NCBI GenBank assembly: GCA_019262145.1
Contig: CP076745.1
Span: 183,093-247,092 of the forward strand
From: Candidatus Methanogranum gryphiswaldense
GTDB taxonomy: Archaea; Thermoplasmatota; Thermoplasmata; Methanomassiliicoccales; Methanomethylophilaceae
Direction of reading: 5' to 3'
DNA: 64,000 nt
A model generated the notes under the pieces. It had not been told where the DNA came from and did no database searches. It saw only the letters and a program-made list of their open reading frames with translations. The translations under genes were made by a program, and so were the position numbers. Numbering within the stretch: the stretch's first letter is position 1; each line of letters begins with the position of its first letter. Below are positions 18,375 through 27,846 of the stretch, in pieces.

Positions 18375-19171
18375 TGGTTAATTCAAAAACAAATGACGAT
18401 TACAAGTATTCCTCTGACAGAGGCAATGTTGAGAACATGCCCTTTATGAAGGTTTACCCCAAGAATCCAGCTAGGTCTCTTTGGGTCATGAAGCCTCTTG
18501 TAAAGATGTTCAGGTTCTTAGGAAAGACCATCGTGCACAGGCCGGTATGTATACTATATCCATATGAGAAAATGTGGGTGCCTGATAACTATCGTGGACG
18601 TCCAGGACTCGATTTCAACATGTGTGTCGGTTGTGGAATGTGTGTCAGAATGTGTCCCACATCAGCAATTGTGCTGGTTGATGCACCTGATGATAACGGG
18701 AACATAGTCAAAAGGCCTCAGATCAATATGGGAAGATGTGCATTTTGTGGATATTGTGCAGAATACTGTCCAATCGATGCAATGACCGTTACGCCCGAGT
18801 TCGAATTGGCTGAATATACAAGAGAGGATCTCATCTACGGACCTCGCAGGCTTGCCTACAAGGGAACAAACGACATGATGAAGATCCAGATAGAGGAGAC
18901 GCTCATATCTGATATCAAGAACGGAAACCCCGAGAGGCGTGTAAAACCGTTCATGATCGACAGACCGGAGCTCGAATCCGCAAAATGTATCAGCTGTAAG
19001 AAATGTGAAAAGGTCTGTCCTGTTAGCGCCATAAAAATGGTGGAACACGGAGTTAACGCGAAAGGCAGACCGATTCTTTGGCCTGAGATCGATGACAGCA
19101 AGTGTATTTGCTGTGAGAATTGCGTGGATGAGTGTCCCAAATCAGCTCTCCACATAAAAGAGGTGCTATAA
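18374..19171 (+). CDS. fpoI: Fpo complex subunit I with four [4Fe-4S] motifs
   Basis: FpoI/NuoI normally carries two [4Fe-4S] clusters that wire the electron entry site to FpoB. Here the first two motifs are C84-x2-C87-x2-C90-x3-C94 and C122-x2-C125-x2-C128-x3-C132. A second ferredoxin-like domain adds C205-C208-C211-C215 and C244-C247-C250-C254, each followed by Pro. At 265 residues the protein is clearly longer than the usual two-cluster subunit. The extension may take the place of the missing FpoF as an electron input, which is an inference. The frame is intact and its stop overlaps the start of fpoJ. Confidence 0.93.
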   Translation: MVNSKTNDDYKYSSDRGNVENMPFMKVYPKNPARSLWVMKPLVKMFRFLGKTIVHRPVCILYPYEKMWVPDNYRGRPGLDFNMCVGCGMCVRMCPTSAIVLVDAPDDNGNIVKRPQINMGRCAFCGYCAEYCPIDAMTVTPEFELAEYTREDLIYGPRRLAYKGTNDMMKIQIEETLISDIKNGNPERRVKPFMIDRPELESAKCISCKKCEKVCPVSAIKMVEHGVNAKGRPILWPEIDDSKCICCENCVDECPKSALHIKEVL

Positions 19172-19500
19172 TGGGATCAATTGGAGATATCTGGAACGGA
19201 TTGATCGATGTCCTTCATTACATTTGGAGCAACGGTGATCTCGTCGCATTCCTTGTACTCGCCGGCATTGCAATAGCTGCCGCCGTGTATGTGGTAACGG
19301 TCAAAGAGGTCGTCCACAGTGCATTCTACCTCGCATTGGTATTCGTATGTGTTGGATTCACGTACTTCTTCCTTGAGGCAGAGTTCATAGGTGTGATTCA
19401 GTTGCTCGTGTACGTCGGAGCTATCACGATCCTGTTCGCATTCAGTATCATGCTTACCAGAAGGTATATAATGAAGACCGGAGGCGACAAAGATGAATAA
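19171..19500 (+). CDS. fpoJ: Fpo complex subunit J, N-terminal part
   Basis: This 109-residue NuoJ-like membrane protein has three transmembrane helices, including the block HSAFYLALVFVCVGFTYFF followed by GVIQLLVYVGAITILFAF, the family hallmark. GAGGTG precedes the ATG at 19171, whose A is shared with the fpoI stop. FpoJ is split into two polypeptides here, as in Methanosarcina. Confidence 0.93.
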   Translation: MGSIGDIWNGLIDVLHYIWSNGDLVAFLVLAGIAIAAAVYVVTVKEVVHSAFYLALVFVCVGFTYFFLEAEFIGVIQLLVYVGAITILFAFSIMLTRRYIMKTGGDKDE

Positions 19501-19792
19501 GAAGGTCGCAATCGGCGTTGGAGTAACAGCGCTCCTTATGGCTGTCTGTGTTGCAGGAGTGTTTGCCACAGAATGGAATGACTACATGAACTATGATGAA
19601 CCTCAGGAGGTTCCATATACAGATGTTGTTGATGATCAGGGCGAGATCGATGAGAGTTCGCTCAATTACAACCTGTTTGAGGTCTATGGGCCAGTATTAT
19701 TGATATTGGCGATCCTGATGTTCGGTGCCATGATAGGCGGAATATGTATTGCTAGAGAAGATTGGGAGGGTGAACAAGATGATTCCGATTGA
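19493..19792 (+). CDS. fpoJ: Fpo complex subunit J, C-terminal part
   Basis: This 99-residue protein has an N-terminal hydrophobic helix (residues 5-25), an acidic loop of about 40 residues and a second helix (VLLILAILMFGAMIGGICIA). Its place between fpoJ-N and fpoK, an 8-bp overlap with the former and 14 bp with the latter identify it as the other half of FpoJ. Sequence alone would not. Confidence 0.82.
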   Translation: MNKKVAIGVGVTALLMAVCVAGVFATEWNDYMNYDEPQEVPYTDVVDDQGEIDESSLNYNLFEVYGPVLLILAILMFGAMIGGICIAREDWEGEQDDSD

Positions 19793-20081
19793 GTTCTTCC
19801 TCGCTTTTGCAGCAATACTGTTTGCAATAGGCGCATATGGTGTCATGACAAAATCGAATACGATCATTGTTTTGATGTGCATAGAGCTCATGCTCAATGC
19901 GGCAAACATCAACTTTATCGCATTCTCAGCATTCCTAGGAGATGCCACAGGACAAGTATTCGTCATAATGACGATATCTGTTGCAGCTGCAGAGGTCGCG
20001 GTCGGTATTGCGATCCTGCTCAACGCTTATAAGATCAGAAAAACGACTGAGACCGATGCTCTCACTTCGATGAGGTGGTAA
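19779..20081 (+). CDS. fpoK: Fpo complex subunit K (NuoK-like)
   Basis: This 101-residue subunit has three transmembrane helices, with the conserved membrane glutamates in IELMLNAANINFIAF and the later AAAEVAVGIAIL block. These residues take part in ion transfer in the MrpC/NuoK family. The ATG at 19779 follows GAGGGTG and lies inside the end of the preceding gene. Confidence 0.94.
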   Translation: MIPIEFFLAFAAILFAIGAYGVMTKSNTIIVLMCIELMLNAANINFIAFSAFLGDATGQVFVIMTISVAAAEVAVGIAILLNAYKIRKTTETDALTSMRW

Positions 20082-20083
20082 AG

Positions 20084-22132
20084 ATGTTTGTAGAATATAC
20101 GTGGTTAGTCCCGCTTGTACCTGCCATCTGCTTCATCCTGGTGGGATTCTTCGGAAATAAATTTGATAAGCACAATGGTGGAGGTTACCTCGCAATATTT
20201 GGTGTGGCCTTTGCCTGTGTGTTATCTGTACTCATATCTATCGAGTTCTTCACATCCGAGGCTTATTCCGATCCAGGGTATGTAACGCAACAGTTCACAT
20301 GGTTCGTTTTCCCTGGTGGGTTTGAGATCAATATCGGATATTACGTCGATACCCTCGCATGCTTGATGATGATGTTCGCATCTTTCATCTCGATGCTCAT
20401 CTTCATCTATTCACTCGGATACATGCACGGAGAGGGCAAGAGGAAGAGGAGATATTTCGCAGAAGTAGCACTTTTCGTCACAGGTATGCTGGGTCTCGCA
20501 ATTTCAAGCAACTTCTTGGAGATGTTCATCTTCTGGGAGATAATGGGATTGTGTTCCTATCTTCTCATCGGATTCTGGAGCTTCAGTCATCCAGATGGCG
20601 ATGATAAGGCTGACAATGCTGCTTCAGCAGCAAAAAAGGCATTCCTGGTCACAAGATTGGGAGACGTATCTCTTATGGCAGGTCTGTTCGTCCTGCTGTT
20701 CGCATTCAAGAGTCTTGATTACACAGTCGTATTTGATGCTGCAAACATTGCATCGGTCGATCATAACCTCATCATATTGGCAAGCTTGTTGATCTTCGGA
20801 GGAGCTATCGGTAAATCCGCTCAGTTCCCTCTGCTCGATTGGCTTCCTGATGCGATGGCAGGTCCTACGACCGTATCTGCTTTGATCCACGCAGCAACAA
20901 TGGTCAAGGCGGGAGTGTACCTTGTCGCAAGGTGCTTCCCCATATTCTGTGAGGCGTCCAGTGTTTTGCTACTTGTAGCGATCATCGGAGGAGTCACAGC
21001 GTTCTTCGCCGCAACAATGGCTTTGAACAATATGAACATAAAGAAAGTCCTGGCTTATTCCACACTTTCGCAGTTGGGATACATGTTCCTTGCATTAGGT
21101 GCAGGCGGATACATGATCGCCCTGGGTATTGAGACCGGAGATACCGCACTCATTGCGGCCGGTTCTCTTGGATATACTGCAGGATGCCTGCACATGGTGA
21201 ACCATGCTTTCTTCAAAGCATTGCTATTCCTATGTTCCGGTTCGGTCATACATTCTACAGGAACAGAGGATATGCGTGAGATGGGTGGGCTGGATAAAAA
21301 GATGAAGATAACATCGATTACGATGTTGATCGGTTCTCTTTCGATTGCGGGATTCCCGTTCTTCGCCGGGTTCTGGTCCAAAGATCTGATTCTCGAGCAG
21401 ACGTTACATGCAAGTCAGTTTGGAGCTGCGGGGTGGGTGTTCCTTGTATTGTGGATACTTGCGATAATCACAGCTTTCATGACGGCATTCTACATGTTCC
21501 GTATGTGGTACATGACCTTCCGTGGACCCGAGGGCAAAAACTCGAAGCATTGCCACGGCGAATCACCCAGGTCTATGACCATTCCGCTCATGATCCTGTC
21601 CGTTTTCGCATTCGGTTTCGGTTTCGTCCTCTTCTTCGGTTTCGACAGCTTGCTGTGTATCGAGATCGAACATGGACAGTTCCGTGTTGGAGGCGGCGAG
21701 GCAGAAGGATTCGAGTATCTGGTTGATTTCTTCACCAATGTCTGGACATATGTTACAATAGCCCTTGTCCTGTTGGCAATATACATTGCAAGAGCAATGT
21801 ACTCGAAGAGAACGATCGATCCAGCAAAATTCAACAAGAATGGAGAGTCCTGGCTTTATAAGGCACTTACCAAAAGATGGTGGTTCCCCTATATGTATGA
21901 CCAAATCTCCTGGAAACTCGGTTACGGTGTCGCACGTGGTGTCGAATATGTCGATAAAAATATCGTTGACGGTACTGTGAACGGACTTTCCAATGCAGTA
22001 GTAGGAAGTGGAGATTTGATGAGTAAAGCTCAGACAGGAAATGTAAATAATTACGCAGCAGTGGTCATGGGAGGCATAGTTGTGCTCTTCGTCGCGATCA
22101 TTGCATTGTTCTTCTTCATGGGAGGGTTGTAA
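20084..22132 (+). CDS. fpoL: Fpo complex subunit L (NuoL-like ion pump)
   Basis: This 682-residue antiporter-like subunit has about 15-16 transmembrane segments. Features include SYLLIGFWSF, the ion-channel helices with SALIHAATMVKAGVYL, and the long C-terminal lateral helix region ending after residue 560. GAGGTGG precedes the ATG at 20084. As the distal pump it carries one of three antiporter modules in the complex (L, M, N). Confidence 0.95.
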   Translation: MFVEYTWLVPLVPAICFILVGFFGNKFDKHNGGGYLAIFGVAFACVLSVLISIEFFTSEAYSDPGYVTQQFTWFVFPGGFEINIGYYVDTLACLMMMFASFISMLIFIYSLGYMHGEGKRKRRYFAEVALFVTGMLGLAISSNFLEMFIFWEIMGLCSYLLIGFWSFSHPDGDDKADNAASAAKKAFLVTRLGDVSLMAGLFVLLFAFKSLDYTVVFDAANIASVDHNLIILASLLIFGGAIGKSAQFPLLDWLPDAMAGPTTVSALIHAATMVKAGVYLVARCFPIFCEASSVLLLVAIIGGVTAFFAATMALNNMNIKKVLAYSTLSQLGYMFLALGAGGYMIALGIETGDTALIAAGSLGYTAGCLHMVNHAFFKALLFLCSGSVIHSTGTEDMREMGGLDKKMKITSITMLIGSLSIAGFPFFAGFWSKDLILEQTLHASQFGAAGWVFLVLWILAIITAFMTAFYMFRMWYMTFRGPEGKNSKHCHGESPRSMTIPLMILSVFAFGFGFVLFFGFDSLLCIEIEHGQFRVGGGEAEGFEYLVDFFTNVWTYVTIALVLLAIYIARAMYSKRTIDPAKFNKNGESWLYKALTKRWWFPYMYDQISWKLGYGVARGVEYVDKNIVDGTVNGLSNAVVGSGDLMSKAQTGNVNNYAAVVMGGIVVLFVAIIALFFFMGGL

Positions 22133-22133
22133 G

Positions 22134-23645
22134 ATGTTCGATCTACCCGAGATACCCTATCTTCTTACACTCTTGGTCCTGATCCCATTGATAGGTGCGA
22201 TAGTAGCACTTTCAATGGGAGGAGAGAAACAAAAGTACGCTAAAACAGTGTCAATAATCTTCAGCGCGATCACATTGGTCCTTGCTGTCTACTTGATGCT
22301 TTCTAGTGACTATGGTCAATACACAGAGAACTACACATGGATCGAGACAGCCGGTCTGAAGATGTCATACATTTTGACGGTCGACGGATTGAGCATTCTG
22401 ATGGTATTCTTGACTGCATTATTGCTGTTGGTAGTATCCATCTTCTCGTCACATCAGACGGACAAGCCCAATTACTTCTTCGCATTGCTTTTGGCAATGG
22501 AAGTAGGTTTAATGGGCGTGTACATGTCAGCGGACTACTTCCTGTTCTACATAATGTGGGAGGTAACACTGATCCCAATGTACTTCATGATCTCGTGGTT
22601 TGGAGGACCCAGGAGGCATTATGCCGCCATCAAGTTCTTCATCTACACTCATGTGGCATCATTGGTGATGTTGATCGGTATATTCGCGCTTGCATTCCAG
22701 GCATCCCAGGGCGGGGTCGTCGACTTCTCCTTCGCGGCTGTTCTTGCAGGTTCAGTGGCATTCAGTGCGACATTCCAGACATTGGTCTTTGGGCTTATGT
22801 TCTTCGGATTTGCCGTCAAGATGCCTATTGTGCCGTTCCATACATGGTTGCCGGATGCGCACACAGAGGCACCCACAGCAGGATCCGTTCTGTTGGCAGG
22901 TGTAATGCTTAAGATGGGTTCCTACGGTATAATCAGGGTCTGTCTCGAAGCATTGCCCGATGGGGCTGTAACTTGGCAGCCAATAATGTTTGTAGTTGCG
23001 ATCGTTGCGATCATTTACGGTGCATACGCATGTATTGCCCAAAAGGATCTCAAGAAAATGGTTGCGTTCTCATCCATCAGCCATATGGGAATGGTCATGC
23101 TAGGTATTGCTTGCCTCTCAGAGATAGGATTGGAATTCGCTATATTCCTGATGTTCGCGCACGGACTTATCACGGCAGTATTGTTCATGACATGTGGTCT
23201 TGCTCACGATCTTTTCGAGACAAGGGAGATCCCCTTACTCGGGGGGCTCGCCTCAAAGGTACCTGTTTATGCTACGTTCATGATGTTTGGTTTCATGGCT
23301 TCCTTAGGTCTGCCTGGTCTCGTTGGATTCTGGGGAGAATTTGGTATCATATTCGGATTCTACGAATATGCGGAGTCAGTCAACATGATATGGTTGATCG
23401 TATTCTGTCTGTTCTCTCTATTGTTGACCGCGGGTTATTACCTGTGGGCAATGCAGAGGACCTTGTTCGGAAGGCTTACCAAAAAGCTACCTGGTGAAGT
23501 AATGGAACACATGCGTGACGTGAACAAGACTGAAGGTATAGCAATGGGGATCATGTGTCTCATGATCGCAATATTTGGACTCTGGCCTGATCTTGCGCTC
23601 AACATAATCTCTCAGTACTCATCTGCATTGATGGGGGTGATTTGA
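22134..23645 (+). CDS. fpoM: Fpo complex subunit M (NuoM-like ion pump)
   Basis: This 503-residue antiporter-like subunit has about 14 transmembrane helices. Conserved blocks are WEVTLIPMYFMI (membrane Glu), PFHTWLPDAHTEAPTAGSVL and KKMVAFSSISHMGMVMLG. The ATG at 22134 follows GGGAGGG; the longer frame from 22080 is inside fpoL. Confidence 0.95.
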   Translation: MFDLPEIPYLLTLLVLIPLIGAIVALSMGGEKQKYAKTVSIIFSAITLVLAVYLMLSSDYGQYTENYTWIETAGLKMSYILTVDGLSILMVFLTALLLLVVSIFSSHQTDKPNYFFALLLAMEVGLMGVYMSADYFLFYIMWEVTLIPMYFMISWFGGPRRHYAAIKFFIYTHVASLVMLIGIFALAFQASQGGVVDFSFAAVLAGSVAFSATFQTLVFGLMFFGFAVKMPIVPFHTWLPDAHTEAPTAGSVLLAGVMLKMGSYGIIRVCLEALPDGAVTWQPIMFVVAIVAIIYGAYACIAQKDLKKMVAFSSISHMGMVMLGIACLSEIGLEFAIFLMFAHGLITAVLFMTCGLAHDLFETREIPLLGGLASKVPVYATFMMFGFMASLGLPGLVGFWGEFGIIFGFYEYAESVNMIWLIVFCLFSLLLTAGYYLWAMQRTLFGRLTKKLPGEVMEHMRDVNKTEGIAMGIMCLMIAIFGLWPDLALNIISQYSSALMGVI

Positions 23646-23646
23646 G

Positions 23647-25143
23647 ATGGATGCTTCAATAATAACTAACCTCTTCGGGGAATTCAGTTCAATGGCGCCA
23701 ATGATCATATTGATCTTGGGCGTCCTACTGATGCCTGCACTGTACTTCACAACGAAAAACAGGAATGTTGTAAGCGTAGCGATGCTGTCATTCATCGTCG
23801 TTTCCATGCTTGTAAACGCGGTCCTTCTCTTGGGAAGTTACCAGGGAGATTATCTGGGGCTATTCGAGTACGATGCGTTCTCAGGTTTAATGATCCTGTT
23901 GTTCCAGATAGTAATTCTATTGGTTGCCATCGTATCTGCTTCCAGTGTTGAGGTCACCCATCTGCATTATGGTGCGTTCGCATCTTTGTTGATGGCAGCT
24001 ACAACCGGAATGATGTTTGTAGCAACAGCGACCGATCTTATCGTGATCTTTGTCGGTGTTGAACTGGCAAGTATCTCCTCGTATGTCCTTGTGGCCATGA
24101 AGAGGAATGATCCCAGAGCATCTGAGGCTGCTGTAAAGTACGTCATTATCGGTGGACTTTCCACAGCTTTGACTGTCTATGGTATCTCAATGCTTTACGG
24201 AGTGACAGGCACTACAAATCTTCAAGAGATTGCAGTATCACTCTCTACACAAGGATTCACATGGGCATTCGGAATCGCAATGATCACAATGATCGCTGGT
24301 TACGGATTCAAGATCGCGGCAGTGCCGTTCCATATGTGGGCGCCAGATGTATACGAGGGAGCACCAACACCCGTTTCCATGTTCCTCGCGACAGGTTCAA
24401 AGAAGATGGGAATCGTTGTATTCTTCAAGATCTTCCTTATAATGTTCGTAGCGGGAGTATCTGTTGCCTCATTCGCAACAGTTGAAATGCAGTACCTGTT
24501 CGCCATTATAGCAGCAATAACGATGACAGTGGGAAATGTCGTTGCGATTTCTCAGACCAATATCAAAAGGATGTTGGCATATTCGAGTATCGCACAGGCA
24601 GGTTACATACTGATCGTAATGGCCGTAATGAGTGAGTATGCTTTGACTGGTGGTATCTTCCACATGTTTACGCACGTTTTCATGAAAGGAGGAGCATTCC
24701 TGGTCGTTGGTGCACTCATCTGTGCGGGCATTGGTGAAAAGATAACGGATTACAGAGGTCTGGCAAAGAGGGCACCATTCCTTGCATTTGCAATGATGTT
24801 GTTCCTTTTCTCGTTGGCAGGAATTCCGCCTTTGGCAGGATTCACCTCGAAGTTCGTTCTGTTCTCATCGGCAATATATAGTGACGGCGGAGCAACTTCT
24901 CAATGGGTCTGGCTTGCATTCATTGCAATATTGAATTCTGCGATCTCACTTTACTACTATGCAAGGGTCGTCAAGGTCATGTATGTAGAGAAGGGAGAGT
25001 CGACAGAGAAGATCAAGGTGCCAAAGGCATTCCTTGCAGCGATATTGATCTGTGTCGTAGCAGTGATAGTTCTCGGTATATTCCCTCAGATCATACTGGG
25101 ACCTGCGGCTGATGCTGCAGCTGCATTCTTCTCGGTCGTTTGA
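23647..25143 (+). CDS. fpoN: Fpo complex subunit N (NuoN-like ion pump)
   Basis: This 498-residue antiporter-like subunit has about 14 transmembrane helices, with VGVELASISSYVLVA, PFHMWAPDVYEGAPTPVSMF and KRMLAYSSIAQAGYIL. It is the last gene of the operon: an oligo-T terminator and a new promoter follow. No fpoO or fpoF lies downstream. Confidence 0.95.
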   Translation: MDASIITNLFGEFSSMAPMIILILGVLLMPALYFTTKNRNVVSVAMLSFIVVSMLVNAVLLLGSYQGDYLGLFEYDAFSGLMILLFQIVILLVAIVSASSVEVTHLHYGAFASLLMAATTGMMFVATATDLIVIFVGVELASISSYVLVAMKRNDPRASEAAVKYVIIGGLSTALTVYGISMLYGVTGTTNLQEIAVSLSTQGFTWAFGIAMITMIAGYGFKIAAVPFHMWAPDVYEGAPTPVSMFLATGSKKMGIVVFFKIFLIMFVAGVSVASFATVEMQYLFAIIAAITMTVGNVVAISQTNIKRMLAYSSIAQAGYILIVMAVMSEYALTGGIFHMFTHVFMKGGAFLVVGALICAGIGEKITDYRGLAKRAPFLAFAMMLFLFSLAGIPPLAGFTSKFVLFSSAIYSDGGATSQWVWLAFIAILNSAISLYYYARVVKVMYVEKGESTEKIKVPKAFLAAILICVVAVIVLGIFPQIILGPAADAAAAFFSVV

Positions 25144-25177
25144 TCAAGTCCAAGTATTCAAACCTTTTAAAAAACAA

Positions 25178-25185
25178 TTTTTTTT
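25178..25185 (+). terminator. Oligo-T terminator of the fpo operon
   Basis: A run of eight T residues lies 35 bp after the fpoN stop in an AT-rich stretch. Archaeal RNA polymerase stops at such runs without needing a hairpin. Confidence 0.6.
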
Positions 25186-25207
25186 ATTATACCCATTTTT
25201 GTATGAG

Positions 25208-25218
25208 ATAAATATTAA
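25208..25218 (+). promoter_or_regulatory. TATA box of idsA
   Basis: ATAAATATTAA is centred about 30 bp upstream of the ATG at 25243, consistent with a leaderless or nearly leaderless transcript separate from the fpo operon. Confidence 0.5.
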
Positions 25219-25242
25219 GTACGGTCTTTCCATCTCTCATTA

Positions 25243-26208
25243 ATGGTCGAGGCGTGGGACACCTGTATTAACGAGGACCTGGCGAAGGTAGAAGGACTTA
25301 TGATGGACATCATAAGGTCCGATAATCTCGAACTTACAGAGATGTGTAGCTATGTCCTGAATGTGCATGGTAAAAGGATAAGGCCTGCGATCTGTCTTCT
25401 AAGTTATCTTGCATGCGGCGGTAAGGATATGGATAACCCCATCAAGGTGGGTGCCGCGCTTGAGATAATACACAATGCCACGCTTGTTCATGATGATATA
25501 AATGATGAGGCTGAGCTCAGAAGAGGCAGGAAAGCGCTCTACAAGGAATATTCGCTCAGCAAATCAATAGTTGCTGGTGATTTTCTTTTTGCGGTCGGCT
25601 TTCAGTTAATAGGGTCTTCTTCTCACAAGATCGTTGAATACGTCGTTGATGCAGCCGCATCTATGGGAGCCGGAGAATTCAATCAACAGGATTTTGAGCA
25701 CAAAGGAAAAGTTTCAGAATCTGATTACATGAGGATCGTCAACGGTAAGACGGCCAAGTTCATCGAATGTTCTGCGAAGTGTGGATCCTTCCTTTCAGGT
25801 GCGGAATTCAACAAAGTGGAAGCACTAGGATATTTTGCGGATAGGATAGGTATAGCATTCCAGATCATAGACGATACATTAGATATCATCGGCGATCAAA
25901 GTAAAACAGGAAAACCGATCGGGAATGATATCTTGGAGGGAAAGCCTACACTTCCCATAATCTATGGAATGCAGGACCCTGTACACGGGGAATCCATTAG
26001 AAAGGTCTTTGAGAAAGAAACTCCGACCATGGATGAGGTACAGGTTGCTATCGATCTGATAAAAAGGACCGATTCTATCGATAGATGCAGACGCGTTGCA
26101 AGGTCCATCGTGGATGAGGCCATGAACTCGCTTGTAATCATTGAGGATTCGATATACAAGGATTCGCTCATTGCGTTGGCGGATTATATTGTCAGACGCG
26201 ACAGGTGA
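25243..26208 (+). CDS. idsA: Trans-polyprenyl diphosphate synthase (GGPP/FPP type)
   Basis: This 321-residue trans-prenyltransferase builds geranylgeranyl diphosphate for archaeal lipids. The first aspartate-rich motif is DDINDEAELRRG and the second is IIDDTLDIIG; the N-terminal GKRIRP block binds isopentenyl diphosphate. It is followed closely by a geranylgeranyl reductase, consistent with membrane lipid synthesis. Chain length cannot be fixed by eye. Confidence 0.93.
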   Translation: MVEAWDTCINEDLAKVEGLMMDIIRSDNLELTEMCSYVLNVHGKRIRPAICLLSYLACGGKDMDNPIKVGAALEIIHNATLVHDDINDEAELRRGRKALYKEYSLSKSIVAGDFLFAVGFQLIGSSSHKIVEYVVDAAASMGAGEFNQQDFEHKGKVSESDYMRIVNGKTAKFIECSAKCGSFLSGAEFNKVEALGYFADRIGIAFQIIDDTLDIIGDQSKTGKPIGNDILEGKPTLPIIYGMQDPVHGESIRKVFEKETPTMDEVQVAIDLIKRTDSIDRCRRVARSIVDEAMNSLVIIEDSIYKDSLIALADYIVRRDR

Positions 26209-26212
26209 TGAA

Positions 26213-27310
26213 GTGACAGATAGGCTTAAGACAGACATCCTTGTCGTAGGTTCTGGGCCAGCAGGAAGTACAGCTGCAAGATATGCTGCTGAAAAAGGTG
26301 CCCAGGTCACGTTCATTGAGCGTCGTTCGGAGGTTGGAGTACCCGTAAGGTGTGGCGAGCTGATACCTTCCAATGAGGAAATAAAAGGCATGTTCCCCCA
26401 TTTGAAAGATGAGGATTCATTGTTCAATCTTCCATCTCAGCTTCGTTTGAAGGAAATTCAGGGTATAAAACTTGTCAATCCTAAAGGTAAATCCACTGTT
26501 TTGGATTTTACAGGATATACTACAGACAGAGACAAATTTGACCAGTATCTGGCAGAAGAAGCTCAGAAGGCAGGCGCAGACCTGATCAAGAATTGTCTTT
26601 TCAAGGAGATCAAGGAAGGTCACGCAGTCACTTCTATCGGTGACATAGAGTATAAAGTGATCATAGGTGCAGATGGACCAGGGTCCCGTGTGGCGCAGAG
26701 CCTGGGACTTCCAAGGAATAAAAACCCATATCCTGCGGTAACTGCACAAGCTAAAGGGGATTTTGATCCATATGTAGTGATGTTCTTTGGAGATATTGCT
26801 CCTGGAGCATATAGTTGGATAATCCCAAAGACAGGAAAGGCAAACGTAGGCGTAGGATTCTCTCCGAATTTTGCAAATGGGACCCTTGGAGATTATTTCA
26901 ATACATTTACAACAAAACGTGGATTTGAGATCATATCGCCCAAACTTGAAGGTAAATATGTACCGAGTGAAGGCGCGATATGTAGAACAGTTTCAGGTAA
27001 CGGAATGGTCGTCGGGGACGCAGCAGGGCATGTGATATCGGTCAACGGAGGAGGAGTTCCTTTAGCACTTATCGCGGGCCGTATATGCGGGCAGGTCGCC
27101 GGAGATAATGTGAATAACGGCCGTTCGTTGTCAGATTACGAAACAGAATGGAGAGATATACTTTACAAACCTCTGAAGATAGCTGCCAATAATAAGAGGT
27201 TAGCAGATATATTTGCATTCGGATCTGAAAGACGTACGGTCCTGTGCATGTCGATTCTTGGGGAAAGACGGATGGGCAAGCTCATACGCTGTAAACATCT
27301 CTTCCCGTGA
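26213..27310 (+). CDS. Geranylgeranyl reductase family flavoprotein
   Basis: This 365-residue FAD enzyme probably saturates the double bonds of digeranylgeranyl lipids. It has the dinucleotide motif VVGSGPAGSTAARYAAEKGA, then VPVRCGE, the lipid-pocket segment YSWIIPKTGKANVGVG and the second FAD motif VGDAAGHVISVNGGG. The frame opens inside idsA, but the GTG at 26213 follows AGGTGATG and gives the usual N-terminus. It ends directly against the convergent nob1. Confidence 0.92.
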   Translation: MTDRLKTDILVVGSGPAGSTAARYAAEKGAQVTFIERRSEVGVPVRCGELIPSNEEIKGMFPHLKDEDSLFNLPSQLRLKEIQGIKLVNPKGKSTVLDFTGYTTDRDKFDQYLAEEAQKAGADLIKNCLFKEIKEGHAVTSIGDIEYKVIIGADGPGSRVAQSLGLPRNKNPYPAVTAQAKGDFDPYVVMFFGDIAPGAYSWIIPKTGKANVGVGFSPNFANGTLGDYFNTFTTKRGFEIISPKLEGKYVPSEGAICRTVSGNGMVVGDAAGHVISVNGGGVPLALIAGRICGQVAGDNVNNGRSLSDYETEWRDILYKPLKIAANNKRLADIFAFGSERRTVLCMSILGERRMGKLIRCKHLFP

Positions 27311-27799
27311 TCATCTTTTTCTGCAAGCTTTCATAGAGGAACCGCAAATAGGGCATTCTGTCATTTTTTCTTTATACCATTTTTTGCATCCTATACATTG
27401 ATAATTCCATTTTTCTATTTTTTTTATTCCTTCTTGTCCGACGCCTTTGAATGGAAGGTTCATCAAACGCGCTACATTTTGTATGGAATAATCATCAGTA
27501 AGGATAGTTCCCTTTACATCAATGGCTAGTGCCAGCACGGTTATGTCAACGGGGGATAATTTTCCAAGGTCACCGCTTTTTTTTGCAATTTCCTTTACTT
27601 TTTCCACTGATTCTTTTGTGCAATCGAACACTCTGAGCAGGTCTCCCCACAGGTCTAGCCTATTATCTTTGTATTTGGTAAGTTCATCAACGACACCTGG
27701 TGGACAACAGGATTCCTCTTCAGGTAATTGAGCCATAGTAAAAAGTGCCGAACTGTCTAATACCAACATATAGGATTTATTGGGATCACTGTATTTCAT
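27311..27799 (-). CDS. nob1: rRNA maturation endonuclease Nob1 (PIN + zinc ribbon)
   Basis: This 162-residue nuclease matures the 3' end of 16S rRNA. The PIN-domain acidic residues are D15 (LVLDSSALF), E39, D85 and D102-D103 (LTDDYS). A C-terminal zinc ribbon follows with C135-x2-C138 and C149-x2-C152. An inner ATG (residue 11) is possible, since neither start has a clear ribosome binding site. It is monocistronic, divergent from carS with a 47-bp gap. Confidence 0.88.
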   Translation of the reverse strand: MKYSDPNKSYMLVLDSSALFTMAQLPEEESCCPPGVVDELTKYKDNRLDLWGDLLRVFDCTKESVEKVKEIAKKSGDLGKLSPVDITVLALAIDVKGTILTDDYSIQNVARLMNLPFKGVGQEGIKKIEKWNYQCIGCKKWYKEKMTECPICGSSMKACRKR

Positions 27800-27846
27800 G
27801 TTTCCGAAAGCTTAAACGATGATGCGCATATAGGTGACTGATAAGA

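Noticed and set aside
22337-22912. Long plus-strand frame inside fpoM
   Set aside because: It is a shadow of fpoM: out of frame with it, no ribosome binding site, and rich in His, Arg and Cys as expected from a shifted membrane-protein gene.
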